A program made the position numbers and the translations under genes. A stretch of 36,865 nt of DNA from Herpetosiphonaceae bacterium (GTDB taxonomy: Bacteria > Chloroflexota > Chloroflexia > Chloroflexales > Herpetosiphonaceae). The notes beneath the pieces were generated by a model. The model did not search any database. It worked only from the letters and a program-made list of their open reading frames with translations, and was not told the DNA's origin. Of this stretch, positions 7,868-15,402 are shown piece after piece (position 1 is the stretch's first letter; each line of letters starts with the position of its first letter). The stretch spans positions 1 to 36,865 of the forward strand of contig JABXJS010000184.1 in assembly GCA_013538855.1 (NCBI GenBank), given 5' to 3'.

Positions 7868-8047
7868 CGTATGGGCCAGCACCAGCGCTGCTGCGTGCAC
7901 GCAACCACGTGGGCCAAAACACACGGGCATCTTTCCAAAAAACAACCTCCAAACCAGTCGAAGAGTGTAGCCTCCAACGCGCCTGCTGCGTAAATACAAC
8001 ACAGCGTGCTGCCAGCTTGGCGCACACCACGCAAAGGAGGTTAACCC
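7868..8047 (+). promoter_or_regulatory. Duplicated leader of two-TM gene 1 with possible RBS pairing
   Basis: These 180 bases resemble the 184 bases at 8465-8648 in front of the second paralogue. AACCTCC (7944-7950) is perfectly complementary to GGAGGTT (8036-8042), which contains the ribosome-binding site, so the leader could fold and hide it. The second leader keeps CCTCC (8569-8573) opposite its GGAGG. Confidence 0.35.
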
Positions 8048-8782
8048 ATGGATAAGTATTTGCCAGGCTTTGGCCCCAAAAAAGGACCTTGGGGTGGCTT
8101 CGTGCTTGCCATCATCTTCCTGCTGATCGCGCTATGGTCCTTCAAGAATCAAAGTGGCTACTGGTATGTGCTATGGGGTTGTTTAGGGCTACTTAGCATA
8201 TGGTTTGGCATCAACGATCTCAAAGCAAAGCGCGTCGAAGAGCAGACCTTGCGCTACGCAGCACCAATGGCGCAAGCAGAGATTACAACAATCTGCATGG
8301 ATTATTTCGACACAAGCGATCATGATCTCGCTGCCAACCGTCAGGGCCGTCTCTCACAAGACCAGCTAGAGCACGTTCAGGCTAATATCTCGCATCTGTT
8401 CAAAGATGTCACGATTAGCCCGCTGCGCTGGTCCGACCGCGCCATGGGGCAGCGCTTGCTTGAACGTGCGGGCCAGCAGCAGCGCCGACGCGTGCGCGCA
8501 ATCGCGAGCGCACAACCACCGACGCAGCTTGTTCAAACAACAGCCGCCCAAGTAGTCACATACTGTAGCCTCCGCTGCGTCTCCTGCGTAGAGAATACGA
8601 TCAACCCACGCGCGAGCATACTGCGCAGCGCACAAAAGGAGGCCCGCAATGGCGGTGCAACGGCCGGGCTTCGGCCCCAAGAAAGAACCGTGGATAGGCT
8701 TTGTTGGTGCAGTCGGACTGCTGCTTATAGCGCTATGGTCGTTCAGGACGCAGAGTGGCTACTGGTTTTTGCTATGGGCTAG
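8048..8782 (+). CDS. Truncated two-TM paralogue with read-through tail
   Basis: Residues 1 to about 130 match the next gene closely: PGFGPKKxPW, two membrane segments (about 18-32 and 38-55), LRYAAPxxQA, DLAANRQG, then SPLRW. After SPLRWSDR (near 8435-8445) the similarity stops and the frame runs into what is clearly the duplicated leader of the second gene, giving about 110 residues of unrelated Cys/Arg-rich tail. The natural C-terminal part (about 65 residues in the paralogue) is missing. The ribosome-binding site AAAGGAGG is strong, so a chimeric protein may be made, but I regard it as a decayed copy. I do not recognise the family; the architecture suggests a membrane-anchored protein with a cytoplasmic C-terminal domain. 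Confidence 0.6.
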   Translation: MDKYLPGFGPKKGPWGGFVLAIIFLLIALWSFKNQSGYWYVLWGCLGLLSIWFGINDLKAKRVEEQTLRYAAPMAQAEITTICMDYFDTSDHDLAANRQGRLSQDQLEHVQANISHLFKDVTISPLRWSDRAMGQRLLERAGQQQRRRVRAIASAQPPTQLVQTTAAQVVTYCSLRCVSCVENTINPRASILRSAQKEARNGGATAGLRPQERTVDRLCWCSRTAAYSAMVVQDAEWLLVFAMG

Positions 8783-9251
8783 CTTTGGCGCGCTCAGCCT
8801 ATGGAGTGCGCTCAGCGAGCGCCGCGAGCAGCAGGCCGAAGTACACGCCTTGCGCTATGCCGCACCAGTGCCACAGGCCCAACTCACGCACATTGCTATG
8901 AGCGGGCTTGGTGGCCAGCCGGACGATCTCGCGGCGAACCGCCAAGGCATGCTCACCCAACGCCAACTGGCCAAGCTTCAGAGCGTGATTCCCCGCCAGT
9001 TCAAGCATACAGACATGAGTCCAGTGCGCTGGGTCGAAGGGGTGGTCAAGCTGACCCCACGTGGTGGCAAAAGACCAGCGAGTGTCAACGTCGGCCGCGT
9101 CAGTATTCCTGTGCTCAACACCACCTACCTCAACGCATTTAAGCGCGGAGTGCCCTATCGCGTGTACTATGTCGAGGTCACCTACCGCTACGGATGGGCC
9201 AGCGGGCGCTACAACACATTAGTCGCCGCCGAGGCGCTGAGCGACGGCTAA
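8649..9251 (+). CDS. Two-TM membrane protein of unknown function
   Basis: This 200-residue protein is the intact member of the tandem pair. It has a short N-terminus with PGFGPKKEPW, two membrane helices (about 16-31 and 38-54), then a soluble part of about 145 residues that includes LRYAAPVPQA, DDLAANRQGMLTQRQL and a basic, beta-rich end (VPYRVYYVEVTYRYGW). AAAAGGAGG lies just upstream of the start. I know no family for it. Its first 135 residues and its upstream region are duplicated just before it, so the pair arose by partial tandem duplication. A role at the membrane is all that can be inferred. Confidence 0.75.
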   Translation: MAVQRPGFGPKKEPWIGFVGAVGLLLIALWSFRTQSGYWFLLWASFGALSLWSALSERREQQAEVHALRYAAPVPQAQLTHIAMSGLGGQPDDLAANRQGMLTQRQLAKLQSVIPRQFKHTDMSPVRWVEGVVKLTPRGGKRPASVNVGRVSIPVLNTTYLNAFKRGVPYRVYYVEVTYRYGWASGRYNTLVAAEALSDG

Positions 9252-9291
9252 ACCACAACCGCGCGGCGCTGCAAACCCCATACCAGCGAGA

Positions 9292-9309
9292 ATATGCCAC
9301 ATGGCATAT
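9292..9309. promoter_or_regulatory. 18-bp palindrome between gene clusters
   Basis: ATATGCCA and TGGCATAT form 8-bp arms around CA. It lies 40 bases after the two-TM gene and 91 bases before the glycan operon and could be an operator or a weak terminator. Confidence 0.4.
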
Positions 9310-9351
9310 ACCACCTCTAGCCACCTGGCAGACGCTCCAGCAGGTGAGTTT

Positions 9352-9388
9352 CACTATAGTGAGCACAGCACTTGTACTCACACTATAG
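9352..9388 (+). promoter_or_regulatory. CACTATAG repeats before the glycan operon
   Basis: CACTATAGTG (9352-9361) is itself a palindrome, and CACTATAG recurs at 9381-9388, 29 bases later. CTATAGTGAG and CTCACACTATAG also form an imperfect inverted repeat. The block ends about 12 bases before the first operon gene, so it is likely to hold an operator or promoter for the operon. Confidence 0.4.
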
Positions 9389-9400
9389 AGGGACTTACCG

Positions 9401-10408
9401 ATGGATGCACCCACCCCCTACCAGCCAACGATCGCCGTTATTCCTGCATTCAACGAGGCGCGCTTTATCGGCAGCGTAGTGCTAGCCGCGCGCGCCTACG
9501 TCGATCAAGTCATCGTCGTTGATGATGGCTCGACCGACCAGACCGCCGCCATCGCCTGCAAGGCTGGCGCGGTGGTGGTGCAGCACCAGCAGAACCGTGG
9601 CAAGGCGGCGGCGGTCAACAGCGCCTTCGCCTACGTGCGCCAGCTCAACCCGCTCGCCGTCGTGATGCTCGACGGCGATGGCCAGCACCATGCCAGCGAC
9701 ATTCCCAGCGTGCTCGCGCCGATCTGCCGTGGCGAGGCCGACATCGTGGTTGGCTCGCGCTACTGCGGCATCCAGAGCAGCATCCCCGCCTACCGCAAGG
9801 TGGGCCAGTTTGGCCTGACAGCTATAACCAACCTCGCCTCCGGCGTGCAGGTCAGCGACTCGCAGAGCGGCTTTCGGGCCTTCTCGCGGGCGGCGCTGAC
9901 GACGCTCTCCTTCACCGGCGACGGCGGCTTCTCGATCGAGTCCGAGATGCAGTTCCAGGTGCGCGACCACGCGCTGCGCATCACCGAAGCGCCGATCAAC
10001 GTGACCTACGCCGAGAAGGCCAAGCGCAACCCCTTTGCACAGGGCTGGCAGGTGCTGCGTGGCATCGCTGGCATGGTGCGCCAGACGCGCCCGCTACTCT
10101 TCTGCGCCGCCGTCAGCGCCATCCTGCTAAGCGTGGGGCTGATCTGGGGCTGGGCGCTGATCAGCAGCTACAGCGCGCGCCAGGCGATCGACCCCCTAGC
10201 TGGGCTGCTGACGATCCTGCTGACCGTGTTTGGCGTGGTCGTGCTCTTTGCCGGCGTAGTGCTACACGCCACGCGCGCGATGCTGGTGCGCGTCCAGCAC
10301 ACGCTCGCCGATCATAGCGGCAGTGTACAGATGGACAACATCCGCAGCATCAGACTTCCCGAGCGTGAGCAGCGCCGCGACGACGTGCTGATCCACACCC
10401 AGGCCTAG
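9401..10408 (+). CDS. GT2 glycosyltransferase, dolichyl-phosphate mannose synthase-like, with C-terminal TM pair
   Basis: The 335-residue protein has a GT-A fold of family GT2: VIPAFNEA at 14-20, DDGSTD at 41-46, the acceptor/metal motif DGDGQH at 91-96 and VGSR near 117. Two membrane helices (about 233-255 and 268-290) end it, as in polyprenyl-phosphate glycosyltransferases. It would transfer a sugar from a nucleotide donor to a polyprenyl phosphate at the inner face of the membrane. The start has AGAGGGA upstream. It is the first gene of the glycan operon, 30 bases before the second GT gene. The sugar cannot be told from sequence. Confidence 0.88.
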   Translation: MDAPTPYQPTIAVIPAFNEARFIGSVVLAARAYVDQVIVVDDGSTDQTAAIACKAGAVVVQHQQNRGKAAAVNSAFAYVRQLNPLAVVMLDGDGQHHASDIPSVLAPICRGEADIVVGSRYCGIQSSIPAYRKVGQFGLTAITNLASGVQVSDSQSGFRAFSRAALTTLSFTGDGGFSIESEMQFQVRDHALRITEAPINVTYAEKAKRNPFAQGWQVLRGIAGMVRQTRPLLFCAAVSAILLSVGLIWGWALISSYSARQAIDPLAGLLTILLTVFGVVVLFAGVVLHATRAMLVRVQHTLADHSGSVQMDNIRSIRLPEREQRRDDVLIHTQA

Positions 10409-10438
10409 CCAACGTTTGTGCAGAAGAAGGAGCAGCCA

Positions 10439-11458
10439 ATGCGCGCCAGTATCATCATTGTGAGCTACAACAGCGCGGCCGATCTGCACGCATGCCTGGA
10501 CTCGGCCATGCGCAACGTGCAGGACGACGACGAGATCATCGTAGTCGATAACGCCTCGGAGGACGGCAGCGCCGCGCTTGTGCGCAGCGAGTATCCGCAG
10601 GTGCAGCTGATCGAGAACAGCAACAGCGGCTATGCCGGCGGCAACAACCTGGGGGCCAGCGCCGCCAGCGGCGAGTACCTGGTGTTTCTCAACCCCGATA
10701 CGGTGATGATGCCGCAGGCGCTCGACGCGCTGCTTGCGCCGCTGTGCGTTGACCCAACGGTTGGCCTCGCCACGGCCTGCCTGGTGCATCGCGCCAACCC
10801 GCAGCTGATCAACACCTGCGGCAACACGATGCACTACACGGGACTGACCTACTGTCGCGGCGCAAACCAGCCGCTGGAGCGCTATCAGCAGGACTGCGAG
10901 GTTGATTCGGTGTCAGGAGCGGCCTTCGCCATTCGCAGCAGTCTGTTTGCCCAACTCGGCGGCTTTGATGAAGGCTTTTTTATGTATGTCGAGGACAGCG
11001 ACCTCTCGCTGCGCGCGCGGCTTGCTGGCTACAGCTGCCGCTACGTCGCCGCCGCCGTAGTGCAGCACGACTACAGCATGGCCTACTCGCCGCGCAAGGC
11101 ATTCTATATCGAGCGCAACCGCTACCTGATGCTGCTGCAGAACATCACGCCGCGCACGCTGCTGGCGCTGCTGCCGGGCCTGCTGCTGGGCGAGGTTGTC
11201 ACCTGGGGCTTTTTGCTGCTGAAGGGGCCGCGCTACTGGGCAGTCAAGGGCCGTGTGTACCGCAGCCTGTGGCAGCAGCGCCGCAGGCTGACCCGTCGCC
11301 AGCAGCGCAGCCAAGAGCGCGAGCGGGCGATCATCGGCCAGCTCACCTACCGGCTCGAGTTTGCGCAGATCGCCAGCCCATGGCTCGCAGCGCTGGCCGG
11401 GGCGCTATTTCACCCGCCCTTCAAGCTGGCCCAGCTGCTGCTGCGAGGTGCACGATGA
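10439..11458 (+). CDS. GT2 glycosyltransferase, rhamnosyltransferase (WbbL)-like
   Basis: The 339-residue protein shows the WbbL-like GT2 pattern: IIIVSYNS at 5-12, VDNASEDG at 36-43, GYAGGNN at 64-70, NPDT at 85-88 and the catalytic-base segment FMYVEDSDLS at about 181-190. A membrane-associating hydrophobic stretch follows near 241-263, then a very basic Arg/Gln-rich region. Members add rhamnose or another deoxysugar to a lipid-linked acceptor. AGAAGGAG lies upstream of the start at 10439; the ATG at 10418 lies before it. The stop overlaps the next gene by ATGA. Confidence 0.88.
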   Translation: MRASIIIVSYNSAADLHACLDSAMRNVQDDDEIIVVDNASEDGSAALVRSEYPQVQLIENSNSGYAGGNNLGASAASGEYLVFLNPDTVMMPQALDALLAPLCVDPTVGLATACLVHRANPQLINTCGNTMHYTGLTYCRGANQPLERYQQDCEVDSVSGAAFAIRSSLFAQLGGFDEGFFMYVEDSDLSLRARLAGYSCRYVAAAVVQHDYSMAYSPRKAFYIERNRYLMLLQNITPRTLLALLPGLLLGEVVTWGFLLLKGPRYWAVKGRVYRSLWQQRRRLTRRQQRSQERERAIIGQLTYRLEFAQIASPWLAALAGALFHPPFKLAQLLLRGAR

Positions 11459-11904
11459 AGATCGGCATTGTCTGCTCACACGGCGGCCACTGGAGCGAGA
11501 CCTGTGCACTGTTCGACAGCTTCGCCGAGTACGATGTGTTTGTCGCGACCTATCACAGCCCACGTGCCGACGATGTACGGCGGGTGGCGCGCGCCTACTT
11601 CACCAAAGACATCGGCACCAGCGTCTGGCGGATGGCACGGGCCAGCATCTGGGCGGCACGCATTCTCATCCGCGAGCGGCCTGATGTGATCGTCAGCCTG
11701 GGGGCCGAGATCGCCATCCCGTTTTTCTATCTGGCCAAGCTAATGCGAATCAAGACGCTGTTTATCGAAAGTTGGTGCCGCACCGCCAGCGTCTCCAAGA
11801 CCGGGCGGCTGGTCTACCCCGTTGCCGACGAGTTCTGGGTGCAGTGGCCAGCGCTGGCCGCCAGCGCCGGTCCCAAAGCGCAGTACAGAGGAGCAATACT
11901 ATGA
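11455..11904 (+). CDS. Alg14/PssD-like glycosyltransferase membrane subunit
   Basis: The 149-residue protein matches the Alg14-type family: a nucleotide-fold start MKIGIVCSHGGHWSE, a middle RERPDVIVSLGAEIAIPFFYLAK segment and the IESWCRTASVSKTGRL stretch near 104-120. In yeast Alg14 anchors the catalytic Alg13 to the membrane; bacterial equivalents (PssD/PssE, CpsF/CpsG types) add a sugar to the first lipid-linked residue. It overlaps the gene before by ATGA at 11455-11458 and the gene after by ATGA at 11901-11904, which suits equal expression of both subunits. Confidence 0.85.
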   Translation: MKIGIVCSHGGHWSETCALFDSFAEYDVFVATYHSPRADDVRRVARAYFTKDIGTSVWRMARASIWAARILIRERPDVIVSLGAEIAIPFFYLAKLMRIKTLFIESWCRTASVSKTGRLVYPVADEFWVQWPALAASAGPKAQYRGAIL

Positions 11905-12419
11905 TTTTCGTGACCGTTGGAACACGCCCAGAGGCGTTTGTGCGCTTAGTGCAGGCGGCCGACACGCTGGCAGGCTGGATTGATGAAGCGGTGATTGTGC
12001 AGCTCGGCAGCACGTCCTACCAGCCGCTGCACGCCATCGGCCACAGCTGGATGAACGATGCGACGTTCCGCGCCCATATGCAGGCGGCACGCGTAGTGAT
12101 CAGCCATGCCGGTGCGGGCACGATCATTCAGGCACTCAACGCTGGCAAGCCGCTGGTGGTGGTGCCACGCAGCAGCTGCTTCAACGAGAGCAGCGACGAT
12201 CATCAGCACGAGCTGGCGCAGGCGCTCCACGCCCGCCGCCAGGCGATTATGCTGACCGACGTGCAGCCGCTGACGCTCTGGGATGCCATCACCTTCAGCT
12301 CGGCCCAGCCGATTGCACGCCTTGGTGCGCCACTGCTGCGCGCGGCGTTGAGCGACCGCCTCGTCGCCTGGGAGATGGACAAGCCAATCAAGTATGCTTC
12401 GCTTGGGCGGAAGGGCTAG
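11901..12419 (+). CDS. Alg13/PssE-like glycosyltransferase catalytic subunit
   Basis: The 172-residue protein is the donor-binding half of a GT-B enzyme (GT28 C-terminal type): MIFVTVGTRPEAF at the start, QLGSTSY, VISHAGAGTIIQALNAGKPLVVVPR near 65-93 and a DDHQHELAQAL segment. It should pair with the Alg14-like product just upstream to form one glycosyltransferase at the membrane. GAGGAG lies 8 bases before the start, and the genes share ATGA. A distinctive residue set for a given sugar is not visible. Confidence 0.88.
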   Translation: MIFVTVGTRPEAFVRLVQAADTLAGWIDEAVIVQLGSTSYQPLHAIGHSWMNDATFRAHMQAARVVISHAGAGTIIQALNAGKPLVVVPRSSCFNESSDDHQHELAQALHARRQAIMLTDVQPLTLWDAITFSSAQPIARLGAPLLRAALSDRLVAWEMDKPIKYASLGRKG

Positions 12420-12422
12420 GCC

Positions 12423-13559
12423 ATGCGCATCTGTATGCTTATCTCCACGCCGCTGCCAGCCCGCGAGGGCATCGGCTTCTATGCCTGGAACCTGGCGCAG
12501 CAGCTGCGCGCCCAGGGCCACAGCGTGCACATCATCACCCGCGGCGAGCGCGGCAAGCCTGGACACGAGCAGGTTGCGGGCGTCACCATCTGGCGACCGA
12601 CGTTCTGGCCACTCTATCCCTTCCACGTCGATGTGCACAGCATGTTCGTCGCCAAGGTGCTGCGCATGCTGGAGCCAGAGCTGGATGTCGTGCATCTGCA
12701 CACGCCGCTGGTCAAGCTGCCGCCGACCACGCTACCGGTGCTGGTGACGGTGCACACGCCGATGAAGACCGACGCCGCCGCGATCCCGGCCGACACGCTG
12801 CTGGGCTGGCTGGTCAAGCTGCAAGCGCCCTTCAGCGTGCGGCTGGAGCAGCAGCTGCTGGCGCGCGCCACCACGATCACAGCGGTGGCACACAGCGTCG
12901 CCGACGAGCTGGCCGCCTATAGCATCCAGCCCGACACGGTGGCGGTGCTTGGCAACGGCGTGGACACAGATCTATTTCACCCAGCTGCGGTGCAGCCAGC
13001 AGCGCAGCCATACTTCTTCACCGCCGGGCGGCTGGCCCCGCGCAAAGGCCTAGAGGACCTGCTCGCCTGCGCCGAGCTAGTGGTCGCCCAGCAGCCAGCC
13101 TACCGCTTTCTCATCGCCGGAGCCGGGCCGCTTGAGCGCCAGCTGCGCCAGGAGGTTCAGCGGCGTGGGCTGCAGGCGCACGTTCAGCTGCTTGGCCATA
13201 TCAGCGATCGTCAGCGGCTGGCCGAGCTGTATCGCGGCGCAAGCGCCTATGTGCATCCGGCGCACTACGAGGGGCTGCCGACCGTGCTGCTGGAGGCCAT
13301 GGCCTGTGGCACGCCGGTGGTGGCCACGGCCATCAGTGGCGCGCTCGACGTGCTTGACGGCAGCAACGGCCTGCTCGTGCCGGTACGTCAGCCACACCAG
13401 CTAGCGGCCGCCCTGCTCAAACTGATCGCCCAGCCCAATCTACGCCAGCAGCTCGGCGCGCAGGCGGTCGCAACCATTCGCGCCCGCTATGCCTGGAGCA
13501 GCGTCAGCCAGAGCTATCTTCGGCACTATCAGTCGATCATCAAGGAGCGCTCCGTATGA
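12423..13559 (+). CDS. GT4 family glycosyltransferase
   Basis: The 378-residue GT-B protein has the usual GT4 pattern: an N-terminal glycine loop (PAREGIGFYAWNLAQQL), HLHTPLVK and VTVHTP in the acceptor domain, GNGVDTDLF near 178, FTAGRLAPRKGLEDLL near 197-212 and the donor-binding EGLPTVLLEAMACGTPVVA with its E-x7-E pair near 280-298. It is probably a retaining transferase acting on a growing lipid-linked glycan. It starts 3 bases after the Alg13-like gene and overlaps the next gene by ATGA. Confidence 0.9.
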   Translation: MRICMLISTPLPAREGIGFYAWNLAQQLRAQGHSVHIITRGERGKPGHEQVAGVTIWRPTFWPLYPFHVDVHSMFVAKVLRMLEPELDVVHLHTPLVKLPPTTLPVLVTVHTPMKTDAAAIPADTLLGWLVKLQAPFSVRLEQQLLARATTITAVAHSVADELAAYSIQPDTVAVLGNGVDTDLFHPAAVQPAAQPYFFTAGRLAPRKGLEDLLACAELVVAQQPAYRFLIAGAGPLERQLRQEVQRRGLQAHVQLLGHISDRQRLAELYRGASAYVHPAHYEGLPTVLLEAMACGTPVVATAISGALDVLDGSNGLLVPVRQPHQLAAALLKLIAQPNLRQQLGAQAVATIRARYAWSSVSQSYLRHYQSIIKERSV

Positions 13560-14746
13560 AAAAGATCTGTCTTGTTGCCAGCGGCCTACAGCCACACACG
13601 CTGCGGCTCCAGCCCTGGCGCTATCTTCATCAGGTCGCCTTCGAGCTAGCGCAGCGCGGCCACACGGTCACGCTGATCAGCGATGGCCCCGCCAGCGGCC
13701 CAGACGAGGAGCTGGCGGGCGTGCCCATCCAGCGCATCGCCACGGTGACTAACCCACGCTGGGGGCACAATACCCAGCTCGAGGCCGCCCTGCGCACCAA
13801 CACGCCCGACACGGTGATCTGGCATCTGGGCAAGACCAGCTTTTTGCACCAGCGCTTTCGCTTGCCTGACGTGACGAACCTGGGCATCTTCACCAGCCCG
13901 CTCTACCACATGAGCGAGCTAGCGGCGCTGGGGCTGGTGCGGCTGATCAAGGGCTACGAGCTGAGCGCCGTCCACGTGCTCGGCACGCTCATCCCGCGCC
14001 AGGTGCTGCGCCACAGCTTGAGCCGCAACCTGCTGGATGGACTGGTAGTGCAGACCGCGACCACACGCACACGGCTGATCGAGCTAGGGCTAGAGCCGCA
14101 CGAGGTCACGGTGATCTCGCCGGGCATCGACGATGGCTGGTATCAGCAGCAGGCCGACGAGAGCCTGCGCGCCAATCTTGGGTTCACCAGCCAGGACAAG
14201 GTGATTGTGTACTTCGGCGCGCCGTCGTCGCTGCGCGGGCTGCACACGCTGCTGCGCGCCTTTGCCATCGCCCGCCAGCAGGACGCCCAGCTCAAGCTGC
14301 TGATCCTCAGCCGCCGCCACGCCGACGAGTTGATCAAGGAGGATGCCCAGCTCGGCCGCCTGCTCAACGATCCAGCCATCGCCGCACACGTCCACCTGCG
14401 CAGCGGCTACCTCTCAGCCACAGCGCTGATCCACCACGTCGCCGCAGCCGATGTTGTGGCCCTGCCGTTCGAGCTGGTGCCATCCGATGCGCCACTGAGC
14501 CTGCTGGAGGCCCAGGCGCTCGCCAAGCCGATCATTACCACCGATACAGCCTGTCTCAGCGAGCTGACCAGCGTTGGCTGTCGCTATCTGGCCCAGCCGG
14601 CCGATGTGCCCTCGCTGGCACGTGCGATCCAGCGCGCCACGCAGGGCGCACGCAGCACACTCAGCGGACATCACATTACAGCGCCGCCGATCCGTCGGTG
14701 GCGCCAGGTAGGTACAGAATGGTCACACTTCATCCAAAGTCGCTAG
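13556..14746 (+). CDS. GT-B glycosyltransferase (GT4-like)
   Basis: The 396-residue protein has a GT-B layout: a glycine-poor N-terminus with YLHQVAFELAQRGHTVTLISDG, a linker with ISPGIDDGWY near 188, VIVYFGAPSSLRGLHTLLRAF near 217 and a C-terminal donor site PLSLLEAQALAKPIITTD near 315-332, which keeps the second glutamate of the E-x7-E motif while the first is replaced by a Pro/Ser-Asp context. It is more divergent than its neighbour. It overlaps the gene before by four bases and the next by about 28 bases. Confidence 0.82.
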   Translation: MKKICLVASGLQPHTLRLQPWRYLHQVAFELAQRGHTVTLISDGPASGPDEELAGVPIQRIATVTNPRWGHNTQLEAALRTNTPDTVIWHLGKTSFLHQRFRLPDVTNLGIFTSPLYHMSELAALGLVRLIKGYELSAVHVLGTLIPRQVLRHSLSRNLLDGLVVQTATTRTRLIELGLEPHEVTVISPGIDDGWYQQQADESLRANLGFTSQDKVIVYFGAPSSLRGLHTLLRAFAIARQQDAQLKLLILSRRHADELIKEDAQLGRLLNDPAIAAHVHLRSGYLSATALIHHVAAADVVALPFELVPSDAPLSLLEAQALAKPIITTDTACLSELTSVGCRYLAQPADVPSLARAIQRATQGARSTLSGHHITAPPIRRWRQVGTEWSHFIQSR

Positions 14747-15402
14747 CGCAGCGCCAGCAGCGCGGACGGATGGTCTACATCACCGGCTGCGATGGCGCGG
14801 GCAAGAGCACACAGACGACTCTGCTAGGCCAGCGCCTGGCACAGCAGGGGCGCCGCGCCCGTCGGCTGTGGCTACGCTTTCCATTTCGCCTTAGCCTGCT
14901 CCTGCTGGCCTACGCCCGCCTGCGTGGCCTCAGCTGGTCGGAGACCCACGGCAGCGTGCGCCATGGCTACTGGAACTTTCAGGCCGCGCCGCTGCTGCGG
15001 CGGCTCTTTCCGGCGGTGCTCTGGCTCGATGCCGCCAGCGCCAGCCTGCGCGCGATTTACTGGCCGCTGCTGCGCGGCGAGACGATCATCTGTGAGCGCT
15101 TCGCGCTGGACATGCTCGTCGATCTGATCGTCGCCACCAATGACGAGAGCCTGCTGCGGCGCTGGCCGGGCCGCTGGTTCACGCGCCTGATCCCACGCGA
15201 TACGCTGATCATCGTGCTCGACGCCGATCCGGAGACGCTGCGCGCGCGCCGTAGTGATCTGGCCACCGATCACCGGCTCGCCGCGCGCCGCCAGGCCTTT
15301 CAGCTGCTTGCCGCCACCTATAACCTGCCGCTTATCTCCAGCGCCCTGCCGCTGGAGACGGTGCAGGCCCAGATTTGTTCTCTCATGGAGGCCACCGAAT
15401 GA
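14719..15402 (+). CDS. Thymidylate-kinase-like P-loop protein
   Basis: The 227-residue protein has a Walker A loop GCDGAGKST at residues 23-31, an ICERFALDMLVD segment in the place of the DRY/DRF motif of thymidylate kinases, and VLDADPETLRARR, typical of the LID-side region of this family. It is not likely to be the housekeeping Tmk, since it lies inside a glycan operon and is divergent. Thymidylate-kinase-like proteins occur in other polysaccharide loci, with unknown role. The start at 14719 has AGGTAGG upstream; in-frame ATGs at 14698 and 14770 are alternatives. Its stop overlaps the next gene by ATGA. Confidence 0.75.
   Translation: MVTLHPKSLAQRQQRGRMVYITGCDGAGKSTQTTLLGQRLAQQGRRARRLWLRFPFRLSLLLLAYARLRGLSWSETHGSVRHGYWNFQAAPLLRRLFPAVLWLDAASASLRAIYWPLLRGETIICERFALDMLVDLIVATNDESLLRRWPGRWFTRLIPRDTLIIVLDADPETLRARRSDLATDHRLAARRQAFQLLAATYNLPLISSALPLETVQAQICSLMEATE

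Noticed and set aside
11946-12701. 251-codon minus-strand frame
   Set aside because: Antisense over the Alg13-like and GT4 genes, which are clear families in an operon.
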